Shown piece after piece: positions 36,026 through 44,612 of a stretch of 64,000 nucleotides of DNA. Source of the stretch: Verrucomicrobiota bacterium (GTDB taxonomy: Bacteria; Verrucomicrobiota; Verrucomicrobiia; Limisphaerales; JACRJY01); the NCBI GenBank assembly GCA_016235585.1, contig JACRJY010000157.1, forward strand, positions 1 through 64,000, written 5' to 3'. How positions within the stretch are numbered: the stretch's first letter is position 1; every line of letters starts with the position of its first letter. Position numbers and translations under genes: made by a program. The notes under the pieces are model-generated. The model was not told the DNA's origin, searched no databases, and saw only the letters and a program-made list of their open reading frames with translations.

Positions 36026-37792
36026 GTGCGCTTCCCCCTCTACGCCAAAATCCTTCTCTGGTTCTTCCTGAACCTCGTGCTGCTCGTCGGCGGTGTGTGG
36101 CTGTTCGCGCGCGCGCAGATTCACCTGGGACTGGATTCCATCATCGCGGGCAGCGCGAGCGAGCGCGTGCAGGCCGTGGCCGACGTGATGGCGGCGGAGC
36201 TGAAGGAGGCCAAGCGCGAGGAATGGAGCGCCGTGCTTGACCGTTTCAGCCAAGCCTACCGGCTGCAATTTTATCTGTTCCGCGCGGACGGCGCACAGGT
36301 TGGCGGTGAATCGGTCACGCTGCCGGCGGCAGTCGGGGAGAAAGTCCGCGACCCGCGCACGCTCGGCGGACGCCGACCGGGGGAGAATTTCCCGAGCCAA
36401 GGGAAGCCATTGCCCGACCCGCGCCGGGGAAATTTCCGCCCCGAAGACAACCGTGCCGAGCCGGGCCAGCCCGGTGGCCCGCGCCCGGATGAGAAATTTC
36501 GCGCCGACGGCGCGCCGCGCTCCGAAGCGCGTCCACGCAACGAACCGCCGTCGAACAATCCGCGCCCGCAAAACCGCCCGCCGGGCACGGTGCCGCCGCC
36601 CGGCGGTTCAGGTGAAGGCGAAGGTTTTCGTCCCGGCGGGCCGTTCGGCGGCGATGGCAGCCCGCGTCCGGAGCAACGCATGGGCGACGGCGCGCGGGGC
36701 GGGGCGGAGCCGAGATTCGGCGGCGGGACGCGTTCCTTCGGCCCGCCCACTGTGCCCAGCGCCAAGTTCATGGTGCGAGCCGGCGAGCCGGAGCTTTACT
36801 GGGTGGGCGTGCGTTTGCAGGTCGGCGACCGCGATGCGGCGCGCCCGCTGCCGCTCACGCTGCTTGCCGCGTCGGAGTCGTTCGCGGGCGGCGGATTGTT
36901 CATGGATTTCACGCCATGGATCGTGCTGGGCGCGGGCGCGCTCATGGTGTCGGTGCTGTTCTGGCTGCCGCTCGTGCGCGGCATCACGCGCAGCGTCTCG
37001 CAGATGACCGTGGCGACGGAGCGCATCGCGGAGGGCAACTTCGACGCGCGCGTGGCAGCGGCCCGCAGCGATGAACTCGGCTCGCTCGCCAGCGCGATCA
37101 ACCGCATGGCCGCGCGGCTTGCGGGCTTCGTCACCGGCCAGAAGCGCTTCACCGGCGACATCGCGCACGAACTGTGCGCGCCCATCGCCCGCATCCAGAT
37201 GGCGCTCGGCATCCTCGAACAGCGCGCGGACGAAAAGCAGAAAGCCTATGTGGACGATCTGCGCGAGGAAGTGCAGCACATGAGCAGCCTCGTGAACGAG
37301 CTGCTGTCGTTCTCGAAGGCGGGCCTGCGTCAAAAGGAACTTCAACTTGAGGCGGTTGAACTCGCGCCGCTCATCCAGCGTGTCGTTGCCCGCGAAACGG
37401 CGGCGGGCGGCGAGGTGCGCGTGGAAATTCCCGCCGAACACAAGGCGCTCGCCGAGCCGGAGCTGCTCGCGCGCGCGGTGGCGAATCTCGTCCGCAACGC
37501 GCTGCGCCACGCCGGTGCCGCCGGCCCCATTGTCGTGTCCGCCGCCGGGGAGAATGGCCGCGTCACGCTCTCCGTCGCCGATTCCGGCCCCGGCGTGCCG
37601 GAGGAATCGCTCCAGCAAATCTTCGACCCGTTCTTCCGGCTCGACGCCTCGCGCACGCGCGACACCGGCGGCGCGGGCCTCGGCCTCGCGATTGTGAAGA
37701 CGTGCGTCGAGGCGTGCCAGGGCACCGTCACCGCGCACAACCGCCAGCCGGCCGGGTTGCAGGTGGACATCGTGCTGCGGGCGGCGGGTTGA
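36026..37792 (+). CDS. Sensor histidine kinase (CpxA-like) with long Pro/Gly/Arg-rich sensor region
   Basis: 588 residues from a GTG at 36026. First transmembrane helix at residues 8-28, an extracytoplasmic region of about 250 residues of which roughly 110-240 is Pro/Gly/Arg-rich and low complexity, second transmembrane helix near 295-315, HAMP, then HisKA with the phospho-accepting His381 (GDIAHELCAPIARIQMALGIL), and HATPase (N box NLVRNALRHAG, DSGPGVPEE, GGAGLGLAIVK). The disordered periplasmic insert is much longer than in ordinary CpxA. It probably works with the upstream regulator and senses envelope state or calcium; the signal is inference. Confidence 0.93.
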   Translation: MRFPLYAKILLWFFLNLVLLVGGVWLFARAQIHLGLDSIIAGSASERVQAVADVMAAELKEAKREEWSAVLDRFSQAYRLQFYLFRADGAQVGGESVTLPAAVGEKVRDPRTLGGRRPGENFPSQGKPLPDPRRGNFRPEDNRAEPGQPGGPRPDEKFRADGAPRSEARPRNEPPSNNPRPQNRPPGTVPPPGGSGEGEGFRPGGPFGGDGSPRPEQRMGDGARGGAEPRFGGGTRSFGPPTVPSAKFMVRAGEPELYWVGVRLQVGDRDAARPLPLTLLAASESFAGGGLFMDFTPWIVLGAGALMVSVLFWLPLVRGITRSVSQMTVATERIAEGNFDARVAAARSDELGSLASAINRMAARLAGFVTGQKRFTGDIAHELCAPIARIQMALGILEQRADEKQKAYVDDLREEVQHMSSLVNELLSFSKAGLRQKELQLEAVELAPLIQRVVARETAAGGEVRVEIPAEHKALAEPELLARAVANLVRNALRHAGAAGPIVVSAAGENGRVTLSVADSGPGVPEESLQQIFDPFFRLDASRTRDTGGAGLGLAIVKTCVEACQGTVTAHNRQPAGLQVDIVLRAAG

Positions 37793-37818
37793 GAATTCCC
37801 CCGCGGCAATTCGGAGGG

Positions 37819-37844
37819 TTGACAAACGCCCGCTGGAACATAAT
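37819..37844 (+). promoter_or_regulatory. Possible promoter of tRNA-Lys
   Basis: TTGACA at 37819 and CATAAT at 37839, 14 bases apart, just upstream of the tRNA. The spacing is shorter than ideal; an alternative -10 further downstream is weaker. Confidence 0.4.
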
Positions 37845-37861
37845 TGTTTCCGCCCTTGGTT

Positions 37862-37937
37862 GCCTCGGTAGCTCAGTTGGTAGAGCAGCAGACTCTTAAT
37901 CTGTTTGTCCTAGGTTCGACCCCTAGCCGGGGCACCA
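37862..37937 (+). tRNA. tRNA-Lys (anticodon CTT)
   Basis: Acceptor GCCTCGG pairs with CCGGGGC (one T-G), D arm GCTC/GAGC, anticodon stem around CTCTTAA (anticodon CTT), T arm CTAGG/CCTAG with TTCGACC, discriminator A and encoded CCA. All stems pair. Confidence 0.95.
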
Positions 37938-38294
37938 TTTTGTCGCCAACAAACACCTGATAAATTCAGGGTTTCTTTGATTTATACCCCTTGTCTCATC
38001 TTTCGCCGTTTTCAGCGATTCAATCGTTTTGAGCTAAAATTCGTGTCACTCGTTTGTCACCCAGCTTCTATTGCCTTGCCGGAATCGCCATTGTTTCTGT
38101 GAAGCCTGCCATCGTTCGTCCTCCTTTGAAGCGGTTGACGAATTGACGATGGCGAGAATTGCGGCCTTGAGCGGGGAGGCGAGTTTGCCCCACGCAGCGA
38201 CCACTCCTGACAGGCCGTGACCCGGTGCGACTGGTTTTTTGGAGGCTATTGGGGAGGGCGGAGCACATTCAGCCCCGTCGTTATCGGATTTGTC
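37938..38294. other. Putative scar of an integrated element, no intact gene
   Basis: About 350 bases of lower G+C directly after tRNA-Lys. On the minus strand a very good SD (AAAGGAGG) precedes ATG at 38112 and a 14-codon frame (MAGFTETMAIPARQ) that stops at once; nothing longer is plausible. The region ends in a tRNA-Asp 3' fragment. It looks like what remains after deletion of an element that used a tRNA attachment site. Confidence 0.45.
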
Positions 38295-38322
38295 ACGGGT
38301 TCGAGTCCCGCCGCTCCCGCCA
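38295..38322 (+). other. tRNA-Asp 3' fragment (possible attachment-site remnant)
   Basis: 28 bases match the 3' end of the tRNA-Asp at 16706-16782, from the T stem through the encoded CCA, with a single T-for-C change. No D arm or anticodon arm precedes it, so it is not a functional tRNA. It points in the opposite direction to the intact gene. Direct duplication of a tRNA end is the usual trace of integration by a tyrosine recombinase. Confidence 0.7.
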
Positions 38323-38367
38323 TGCTTTTTGCCCCGCCTGCCCCGCTGTTTTGCGACGGGCGGACTT

Positions 38368-41300
38368 TCACTTGGCCGCTGGCGAAACCTTGCCCGTGCC
38401 GTCCTTCAAAGTTTCCAGATAGGCAATCAGGTCGGCGAACTGCGGAGCCGTCAGGCCCAGGTGCAGCCCGTCGGGCATCAGCGAGAGCGGGCTTGAGCGC
38501 GTGCTTTGAACCTCGGATTTTTGCAGCGTGACTATTTTCCCCTCCGTGTCCACCAGCGTGAGTTCGGTCGCGGTTTCCTGCCGCACGATGCCGGTTTTCA
38601 AATCGTCGCCGCGCAGCACGACCATCGTCTGCCGGTAGCCGTCCAGCACGCTGCGCGAGGGAAACGTCACCTCCTCGATCAGCTGCGCGCGGCTGTATTT
38701 CAGGCCGATGCCCGACAAGTCCGGCCCCGCGTCGCCGCCCTCGCCCGCCACGCGGTGGCATTTGATGCACGCCACGCCGGCCCGGTCGTTGAAAATCATC
38801 CGGCCCCCCGTCGCGTCGCCGGGATTGGCGAGCGCGAAATCCTCGTGCTTCATCTGCACCTTGCCCGGGGAAGTGCCGGAGAAGATCGGCCCCCGGCGCG
38901 CCGTGACGTTGCCGCCGTAAATCCCCCGCAGCTCGCTCAAGACCGCCGCCGGCAGGCGCGTGGCGCGGACGTGCGCCTCGATCTTCGGCAGCGCCTCGGC
39001 CTGGATGCGGCGGATCGCGTTGGCGCTGTGCGAATGCACCTTGACGTTCGGGCTTTGCAGCCCCTCCAGATAGACATGGACGGCGCGCACGTCCGGCATC
39101 GCGGCCAGCGCCAGCGCCGCCTCGTCGCGCGTGACGGGATCGGCGTAGGCGTGGAGCAGCGGTTCGACGGCGCTCTTCAGCTTCATCTGTCCGAGCAGTT
39201 CCACCGCCTGCTTGCGCGCCTCGGCATCGGCGGCGGGAGGGCTTGGCTCGGTGGGCGGGACCACGCGCGTCGCGCGGGTCAGCACCGGAGTGAGCGTGGC
39301 GGCGACCGGTTCGCCGCCAATTTTCGCGAGCGAGCCGCCCGCCGCCTGCCGGTCGCTCGCGTTCGGGCTGGAAAGCTGGCCGGTGAGCAGCGCGATGGCA
39401 TTGGTCGCGCGCGCCGCGCCGAGGGCTTCGAGCGCCTTGGTTTTGAAAATCGGCGGTGGCGAGCCTTGGGCGACGCGCAGAATCAGTTCGATCATGTTTG
39501 TCCCGCCGATGCGCCCCGCCGTCACGAGGGCTTCGGGCGTGAGCTCCGAGTTCGCCGCCGTGTCGTTGAGGATGGCGGTCACGATGGCCTCGCTCTGCGG
39601 CACGGCCTTGATGTCGCGCAGCGTTTCCAAAACCGTCTTTTTCAACGAAGTGTCGGTTTCGCGGGCGAACAATTCCCCCAAGTCCGCGCCCGCCCCGGAG
39701 TCGTCTGCCGTGCGGATGCCGTCCACGGCTGCGCGTCGGACAGCGGCGCTTCCGTCGTGCAGCGCGGCGCGCAGCGCCTCGAACGCGAGCGGCGTGCCGC
39801 TCCACTCGTTCGTGTCGCGCGGGCGCGGCGATCCGGCGGGCGTGGTGCTCCACCACGAGCCGTCCCACGGCGCGGGCGCACGGGCCAGCCCGGCGACGAA
39901 CGCGAGCGCGAACTGGCGCGTTTCAATCAGCGCGGCTTTCTTTGCCGCGAAGTTGGAAAGCGCCTGCACCACCGGCTCAAAATAACTTTCACGCAGCGCG
40001 AAGAACGTGCCTTCGCGCACGGCGGGCTTTTTGTGCTCCAACCCCTTCGTGATGGCCGCCCACGCGCGCGGTTCCGCGCGCCCGATGCGGTTCAGCGCGG
40101 TGAACACCGCGTAGCGCGCGAACAAATCTTTTTCATCCAGCACTTCGAGCAGCGCCGGCACGCTCGCCGGATCACCGATGCGCCCCAACGCCGTGGCCGA
40201 CTGGAAACGGACCGCCGCGTTCGGGTGGGCGAGCATTTTTTCCAGCGGCTTGCGGGCGTCCTTCACCCCGCGCCCGCCGGCCTGGCGGATGGCCTGCGCG
40301 CGGACGGACAGATCGGCGTCATTCAAAGTGGCGAGCAGTTCGCGCCGCGCGGCCTTGCCGCCGTCCAGCGCATCTAGTGCCCAAATCGCGTGCCAGCGCG
40401 CGGCGGGCGGGGCCTTGCGGTCGGTGAGCAGTGATTTCAGCGGGCGAATCGCGTCTTTGCGCTCGGCGAGACGGCGCTGGGCGACGAGCCGCACGGCTTG
40501 TGCGGAATGGCGCAGGCCTTGGATCAACTTCGCCGTGCTGACGCCCTCGGCACGGCCCATCGCGGCGCTGACGAACCAGTCGGGCCGGGGCGCGGCCTGG
40601 CTCGGGCCAGTGTAGGTGAACTTCAACAGCCGCCCCTTCTCCGAGTTTTCCTTCCAGTGATGATGATGCCAGTCCGCGACGACGAGGCTCAAGCCGTCCG
40701 GCGTGAACGTGATTCCGACGGGACGGAAATCTTTTTCGCCCACGCTGAAAAAATTCTCATTGGTCAGCACGCGAAAGCTCGCGCCGTCGCGCTCGACGCG
40801 GACGCGGCTGATTTGCCGCTTCGACCACTCGCCGAAGAACAGGTTGCCGCGATACTCGGCGGGCAGCGCGTCCTCGTTGTAGGCCGCCGCGCCCGTCGGG
40901 CCGCCACCGCCGTAGTCCGCCATCATCCAGAGCGTGTGGGGCTGGCGTGTCTTGTAATCGTAAGGGTAGCCGTAGTCGCCGCCGTCCACCATGTGCGAGA
41001 GGCGCGTCCACCAGCCCTGGCCGTCATCCGAGTTGTCGAGCGTGAACATCTCGTCCTCGGCGGTCATGGCGGTGTCGAGGAAGTTGCGCGTGCCGCGCGA
41101 GAAAACTTCCGCGCCCGTCGCGTCGGGGCGCATCCGCATGATGCCGCCGCGCAGATCCACTTTCCGCCCGTCCGGGCCGGTCATGCCGTGGATGCCCTTG
41201 TCGCCGGTGCAGAGGTAAAAATAACCGTCCATCGCGAGGCGGAAGCCGGACGGGATGTGGTCGTTCAGGCTCGGCAGCCACGGCTTGGAATTCGTGCAAT

Positions 41301-41709
41301 GAAACAAATCCTTCCGGTTCGCACCGACGCCATTGTGGTCGTCGAACACGGAGAACTTCGGCGCGTGATGGACGAACAGTTTGCCGTCGAGATACTGCAG
41401 GCCGAACACCGCGTAGAGATCCTCGGCGAACACCGTCACCGTGCCGTCGGGATGGAAGCAGAGCACGCGGTCAATCGGCGTCTCGCCGCCGGTGTTCTTG
41501 CCGTCCATGTAATCCTCGCCGACGAAGATGCGCCCGTCGGGCGCGCAGCAGACGACCGAGGGATAGCGCACCACGGGGCTTTCGGCGATGAGTTCGACCT
41601 TCCAGTCCGGCGGGCACTTCGGCAGGCCGGGGCCGGCGTCGGCGGCGCGCAGCGGCGCGCAGAGGACGCCGAGCGCGGTGAGGAGGGTGAGGCGGAGGAT
41701 TGTTTGCAC
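38368..41709 (-). CDS. Large secreted PVC-type membrane-bound dehydrogenase with heme c
   Basis: 1113 residues from a likely GTG at 41709; a signal peptide follows (LRLTLLTALGVLCAPLRAADA). The track start at 41754 adds 15 residues that do not look natural. Propeller-type region (DWKVELIAESPVVRYPSVVCCAPDGRIFVGED, GGDYGYPYD), a long HEAT-like helical section (residues about 400-850), and the C-terminal cytochrome domain with CIKCHRVAGEGGDAGPDLSGIG. Unlike the genes at 7572 and 58322 it lacks their N-terminal domain. Substrate unknown; probably a periplasmic oxidase of carbohydrates or alcohols. Confidence 0.85.
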   Translation of the reverse strand: MQTILRLTLLTALGVLCAPLRAADAGPGLPKCPPDWKVELIAESPVVRYPSVVCCAPDGRIFVGEDYMDGKNTGGETPIDRVLCFHPDGTVTVFAEDLYAVFGLQYLDGKLFVHHAPKFSVFDDHNGVGANRKDLFHCTNSKPWLPSLNDHIPSGFRLAMDGYFYLCTGDKGIHGMTGPDGRKVDLRGGIMRMRPDATGAEVFSRGTRNFLDTAMTAEDEMFTLDNSDDGQGWWTRLSHMVDGGDYGYPYDYKTRQPHTLWMMADYGGGGPTGAAAYNEDALPAEYRGNLFFGEWSKRQISRVRVERDGASFRVLTNENFFSVGEKDFRPVGITFTPDGLSLVVADWHHHHWKENSEKGRLLKFTYTGPSQAAPRPDWFVSAAMGRAEGVSTAKLIQGLRHSAQAVRLVAQRRLAERKDAIRPLKSLLTDRKAPPAARWHAIWALDALDGGKAARRELLATLNDADLSVRAQAIRQAGGRGVKDARKPLEKMLAHPNAAVRFQSATALGRIGDPASVPALLEVLDEKDLFARYAVFTALNRIGRAEPRAWAAITKGLEHKKPAVREGTFFALRESYFEPVVQALSNFAAKKAALIETRQFALAFVAGLARAPAPWDGSWWSTTPAGSPRPRDTNEWSGTPLAFEALRAALHDGSAAVRRAAVDGIRTADDSGAGADLGELFARETDTSLKKTVLETLRDIKAVPQSEAIVTAILNDTAANSELTPEALVTAGRIGGTNMIELILRVAQGSPPPIFKTKALEALGAARATNAIALLTGQLSSPNASDRQAAGGSLAKIGGEPVAATLTPVLTRATRVVPPTEPSPPAADAEARKQAVELLGQMKLKSAVEPLLHAYADPVTRDEAALALAAMPDVRAVHVYLEGLQSPNVKVHSHSANAIRRIQAEALPKIEAHVRATRLPAAVLSELRGIYGGNVTARRGPIFSGTSPGKVQMKHEDFALANPGDATGGRMIFNDRAGVACIKCHRVAGEGGDAGPDLSGIGLKYSRAQLIEEVTFPSRSVLDGYRQTMVVLRGDDLKTGIVRQETATELTLVDTEGKIVTLQKSEVQSTRSSPLSLMPDGLHLGLTAPQFADLIAYLETLKDGTGKVSPAAK

Positions 41710-41835
41710 GCGGCGCGTCGTCGTTTCGCCTGAAGCTAGAAACTCGGCGCGCAAGAGTCGAAGGAATTATTCACCACGCCGGAGCGGGCATGAGTGGCGC
41801 AGGCGGGGCACAGCCTCGCTTTGCTTCCAATAAGT

Positions 41836-41853
41836 GGAGCGGGCGGCGCCGCC
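41836..41853. repeat. GGAGCG-headed palindrome upstream of the membrane-protein operon
   Basis: GGAGCG followed by the perfect palindrome GGCGGCGCCGCC. It shares the head of the repeat cluster at 10780. It lies in the 246-base gap between 41709 and 41956, which otherwise holds the operator and promoter. Confidence 0.4.
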
Positions 41854-41920
41854 GGTTCCAAACCTCGGCCCCGTGTCGTGTTCATCCGAAAGGGTGCCGA
41901 TGGGAGCAACTCATGAAGGC

Positions 41921-41950
41921 TTGACAGCTTGGCTTTGCAATGCAAAGTAT
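41921..41950 (+). promoter_or_regulatory. Promoter with 15-bp operator CTTTGCAATGCAAAG
   Basis: A consensus -35 TTGACA at 41921 and a -10-like AAGTAT at 41945, spaced 18. The perfect palindrome CTTTGCAATGCAAAG (41933-41947) fills the spacer, so a bound repressor would block polymerase. A nearly identical palindrome lies upstream of the next operon at 42932. The nearby winged-helix gene is the natural candidate regulator. Confidence 0.75.
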
Positions 41951-41955
41951 CCGTC

Positions 41956-42582
41956 ATGGACACCAACGCCGCCGCTGAAAACCTCCAGGTCATCCGCACG
42001 CTTATGGAACGCTCGGCGCTCTACCGCCGCGCGCTCGCGCCGGTGATGACTTTCGCCGGGGCGACCGGCCTCGTGGCGGCGGCGCTCGGCTGGCTGCTCA
42101 AGATCGGGCAGCCGCGCGCGTTCACGCTGTATTGGCTGGCCGTGAGCGTCGTCGCGCTGGCCGGGGTTTTTCTCATTTCGCGGCAGCAGGCGCTGAAAGA
42201 CAAAGAACCGTTCTGGTCGCCGCCCGCGCGGCGGGTGACGCAGGCGATTTTGCCGCCGCTGTTCCTTGGACTCATGGCGGCTTTGATGCTCGGCCTGCCG
42301 TCCGGAAACAGTCCGGTTCCCGCCTGGTGGCTGCCGCCGGGCTGGATGGCGCTCTACGGCTGCGCGCTGCACGCCGCCGGATTTTTCACCGCACGCGGGA
42401 TGCGCTGGCTCGGCTGGGCCTTCATTCTGGCTGGCAGCGCCTGTTTTTTCGCACTTGGACAATTGAGCATAGCCCCGTCACCTTTTCAGGCGCACGCGCT
42501 CATGGGCGGCGCTTTTGGCGGCCTGCACCTCGCGGCGGGACTTTACCTGTATGCCACCGAGCGAAATGGGAAAACGGCGTGA
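41956..42582 (+). CDS. Hypothetical six-helix membrane protein
   Basis: 208 residues from the ATG at 41956 (MDTNAAAENLQVIRTLMERSALYRRALAPVMTFAG). Six hydrophobic segments in three pairs, no signal peptide, no recognisable catalytic motif. First gene after the CTTTG operator and coupled by a GTGA overlap to the winged-helix regulator, so it is probably the target or partner of that regulator. Similar membrane-protein plus winged-helix pairs occur in other bacteria, but I cannot name the family. Confidence 0.75.
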   Translation: MDTNAAAENLQVIRTLMERSALYRRALAPVMTFAGATGLVAAALGWLLKIGQPRAFTLYWLAVSVVALAGVFLISRQQALKDKEPFWSPPARRVTQAILPPLFLGLMAALMLGLPSGNSPVPAWWLPPGWMALYGCALHAAGFFTARGMRWLGWAFILAGSACFFALGQLSIAPSPFQAHALMGGAFGGLHLAAGLYLYATERNGKTA

Positions 42583-42887
42583 ACCCCGAACCGTTCCTCA
42601 ACCTCGACCGGGTCATCCACGAGAAGGGGCGGCTGGCTATCATGTCGCTCCTCGCCGCGTCGGACGGGCTTTCTTTCACTGAAATGCGCGACACGCTTCA
42701 AATGACCGACGGCAACGTGACCGCCCATCTGCGGACCCTCCACGACGCCGGCTACGTGGCTTTCACCAAGTCGCTGGAGGGCGCGCGCCCGCTCACCACC
42801 TCCACGCTTACCGCCAAGGGTCGCAAGGCCTTCGCCGAATACGTTGACCTGCTGGATCAAATCGTCCGGCAGACGAAGGGAAAATAA
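42579..42887 (+). CDS. Small winged-helix transcriptional regulator (HTH_34-like)
   Basis: 102 residues from a GTG at 42579 that overlaps the previous stop. A single winged-helix domain: LDRVIHEKGRLAIMSLLAA, then LSFTEMRDTLQMTDGNVTAHLRTLHDAGYV (recognition helix region) and a C-terminal dimerisation helix. It has no ligand-binding domain. It most likely binds the CTTTG palindromes upstream of its own operon and the ispH operon. Confidence 0.88.
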   Translation: MNPEPFLNLDRVIHEKGRLAIMSLLAASDGLSFTEMRDTLQMTDGNVTAHLRTLHDAGYVAFTKSLEGARPLTTSTLTAKGRKAFAEYVDLLDQIVRQTKGK

Positions 42888-42920
42888 TATCTCCGAAAGT
42901 TTGAACGAATTGAAACCGCC

Positions 42921-42949
42921 TTGGTCTTTAGCTTTGTAATGCAAAGTGA
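42921..42949 (+). promoter_or_regulatory. Second copy of the operator, upstream of ispH operon
   Basis: CTTTGTAATGCAAAG (42932-42946), one base different from the first operator. It begins 11 bases after a TTGGTC that stands where the first site has its TTGACA. The first ispH codon is at 42979. Placement matches the first site within one base. Confidence 0.65.
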
Positions 42950-42978
42950 AAGAAACTGGCAACCCGCCAACTGACAGC

Positions 42979-43866
42979 ATGAAAATCCTTCGCGCCACCC
43001 ATCTCGGAATGTGCTTCGGCGTCCGCGACGCCATTGCGCTCGCCCGGCAGCAGGCCGCCGCCGGGCCGCTGACCATCCTCGGCGACCTCGTCCACAACGA
43101 AACCGTGCTCGCCGACCTGCGTTCGCGCGGCATCCGCATCGAGCGCGACGCGGCGGGCATCACCACGCCCACGGTGATGATCACCGCGCATGGTGCGTCG
43201 GACGCCGCCATGGCGCGGGTGCGGACGCGCGGCCTGAACGTCGTCGAGGCAACGTGCCCGCTCGTCCACTTCGCGCACCGCGAGCTGCGGCGGCTGGTGA
43301 AGGAGGGATTTCACCCCGTCATCATCGGCCAGCGCGACCATGTCGAGGTGCGCGGCATGACGGAGGATTTGGCGGAGTTCGACGTGGTGCTCACGCCGGT
43401 GGAGGTGGGGCAGTTGAGCGGGCGGCGGCGCTTCGGCGTCGTCGCCCAGACCACCCAGCCCATTACCCGTGTGCGCGAGCTGGTCACGCTCCTCCAGCGA
43501 CGCTTTCCCAATTCAGAAGTTCGCTTCGCCGACACGGTCTGCCAGCCGACCAAGCAGCGTCAGGCCGCCGCCGAGGAACTCGCGCGGCAGTGCGACGTGG
43601 TCGTCGTCATCGGGGGCGCGCACAGCAACAACACGCGCGAACTCGCCGCCACTTGCGCGCGTTTCTGCCCGCGCGTGCATCATGTGCATGGCGCGGCGGA
43701 TCTGCGCGGCGAGTGGTTCACCGGCGCGGAAACCGTCGGCCTCACCGCCGGCACGAGCACGCCGGACGCGGTGGTTGCGGGTGTGGAAGCTGCGCTCCGC
43801 CGCATCGCTGAATCTGAATTTCACCTGGATCCGCATACCATGGAATTGGCGTCACAAGCTGCCTGA
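42979..43866 (+). CDS. ispH: 4-hydroxy-3-methylbut-2-enyl diphosphate reductase (IspH/LytB)
   Basis: 295 residues, last step of the MEP isoprenoid pathway, 4Fe-4S enzyme. The three cluster cysteines are in GMCFGV, EATCPLV and DTVCQPTKQRQ. Pocket residues are present but in altered words: RDHVEVRG where the family has HPEV, QTTQPITRV where it has QTTLS, GGAHSNNTRE, and GLTAGTSTPD. The protein is thus a somewhat divergent IspH. It is the first gene of an operon of membrane proteins under the second CTTTG operator, an unusual context. Confidence 0.88.
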   Translation: MKILRATHLGMCFGVRDAIALARQQAAAGPLTILGDLVHNETVLADLRSRGIRIERDAAGITTPTVMITAHGASDAAMARVRTRGLNVVEATCPLVHFAHRELRRLVKEGFHPVIIGQRDHVEVRGMTEDLAEFDVVLTPVEVGQLSGRRRFGVVAQTTQPITRVRELVTLLQRRFPNSEVRFADTVCQPTKQRQAAAEELARQCDVVVVIGGAHSNNTRELAATCARFCPRVHHVHGAADLRGEWFTGAETVGLTAGTSTPDAVVAGVEAALRRIAESEFHLDPHTMELASQAA

Positions 43867-43883
43867 TTGACGCGACCTCACTC

Positions 43884-44612
43884 ATGAATACTGCCGTTCA
43901 AGTTACGCAAATCCCCGTCCTCCTGCGCGGTGAGACAAAGTCGGTCGTTGCTTGGATTCGCCAATGGGACTGGTCGCGCGTGCGCGCCTGGGTGGCCGTC
44001 ACGGTGCTGGGCGCGGCGCTCTTCGGCGCGGCCATCGGCTGGTGGCGCGCGCCGCTGCAGGCGTTCTACACGGCGGCCAAGTTTCCTCTCGTGCTCCTGC
44101 TCACCGCGCTCGGCAATGCCGTGCTCAACGCCATGCTTGCGCCGCTGCTGGGCGTGAACATGGGCCTGCGCCAGTCGCTGCTCGCGGTGCTGATGAGCTT
44201 CACCATCGCGGCGGCGATTCTCGGGGCGTTTGCCCCGCTCCAGTTCTTCGTCGCGTGGAATGTCCCTTCGTTCAACCTCGAACTGCGCTCGGCGTTTCTG
44301 GGCTACCGGTTCATGCAGTTTGCCACCGTGTCGTTCATCGCGTTTGCCGGCGTGATGGCGAACGTGCGGCTGCTGCCGCTGCTGCGCGCCCACGCGGAGA
44401 CGGACGCGGCGGCGCTGCGCGTCCTGTTTGCCTGGCTGGCGGGCAATCTTTTTCTGGGCAGTCAAATCTGCTGGGTGCTTCGCCCGTTTGTCGGCCTGCC
44501 GCAAGCCCCGGTTGAGTTTCTTGGGCCAGGTTTGTTTCAGGGCAGTTTTTACGAAGAGGTCTTTCAAGCCTTGCGTGCAGTGCTGCTCCAGCAGGCGGAG
44601 GTCGGATTGTGA
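43884..44612 (+). CDS. Membrane protein, first of a tandem paralogue set
   Basis: 242 residues, about six transmembrane helices. Begins MNTAVQVTQIPVLLRGETKSVV. It shares GWWRAPLQAFYTAAKFPLV, ALGNAVLNAMLAPLLGVN and LRQSLLAVLMSFTIAAAILGA with the next gene, and LRPFVG near the end. No signal peptide, no catalytic motif recognised. It follows ispH by 17 bases; its stop overlaps the next start (GTGA). Function unknown. Confidence 0.75.
   Translation: MNTAVQVTQIPVLLRGETKSVVAWIRQWDWSRVRAWVAVTVLGAALFGAAIGWWRAPLQAFYTAAKFPLVLLLTALGNAVLNAMLAPLLGVNMGLRQSLLAVLMSFTIAAAILGAFAPLQFFVAWNVPSFNLELRSAFLGYRFMQFATVSFIAFAGVMANVRLLPLLRAHAETDAAALRVLFAWLAGNLFLGSQICWVLRPFVGLPQAPVEFLGPGLFQGSFYEEVFQALRAVLLQQAEVGL

Noticed and set aside
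38068-38268. 66-codon minus-strand ORF in the scar region
   Set aside because: Its first part covers the tRNA-like zone and is Arg/Ser-rich; only the last 14 codons follow a good SD. Too short to call a gene.
38506-40377. 623-codon plus-strand ORF
   Set aside because: Shadow of the large heme protein on the minus strand, with Arg/His-rich low-information sequence.
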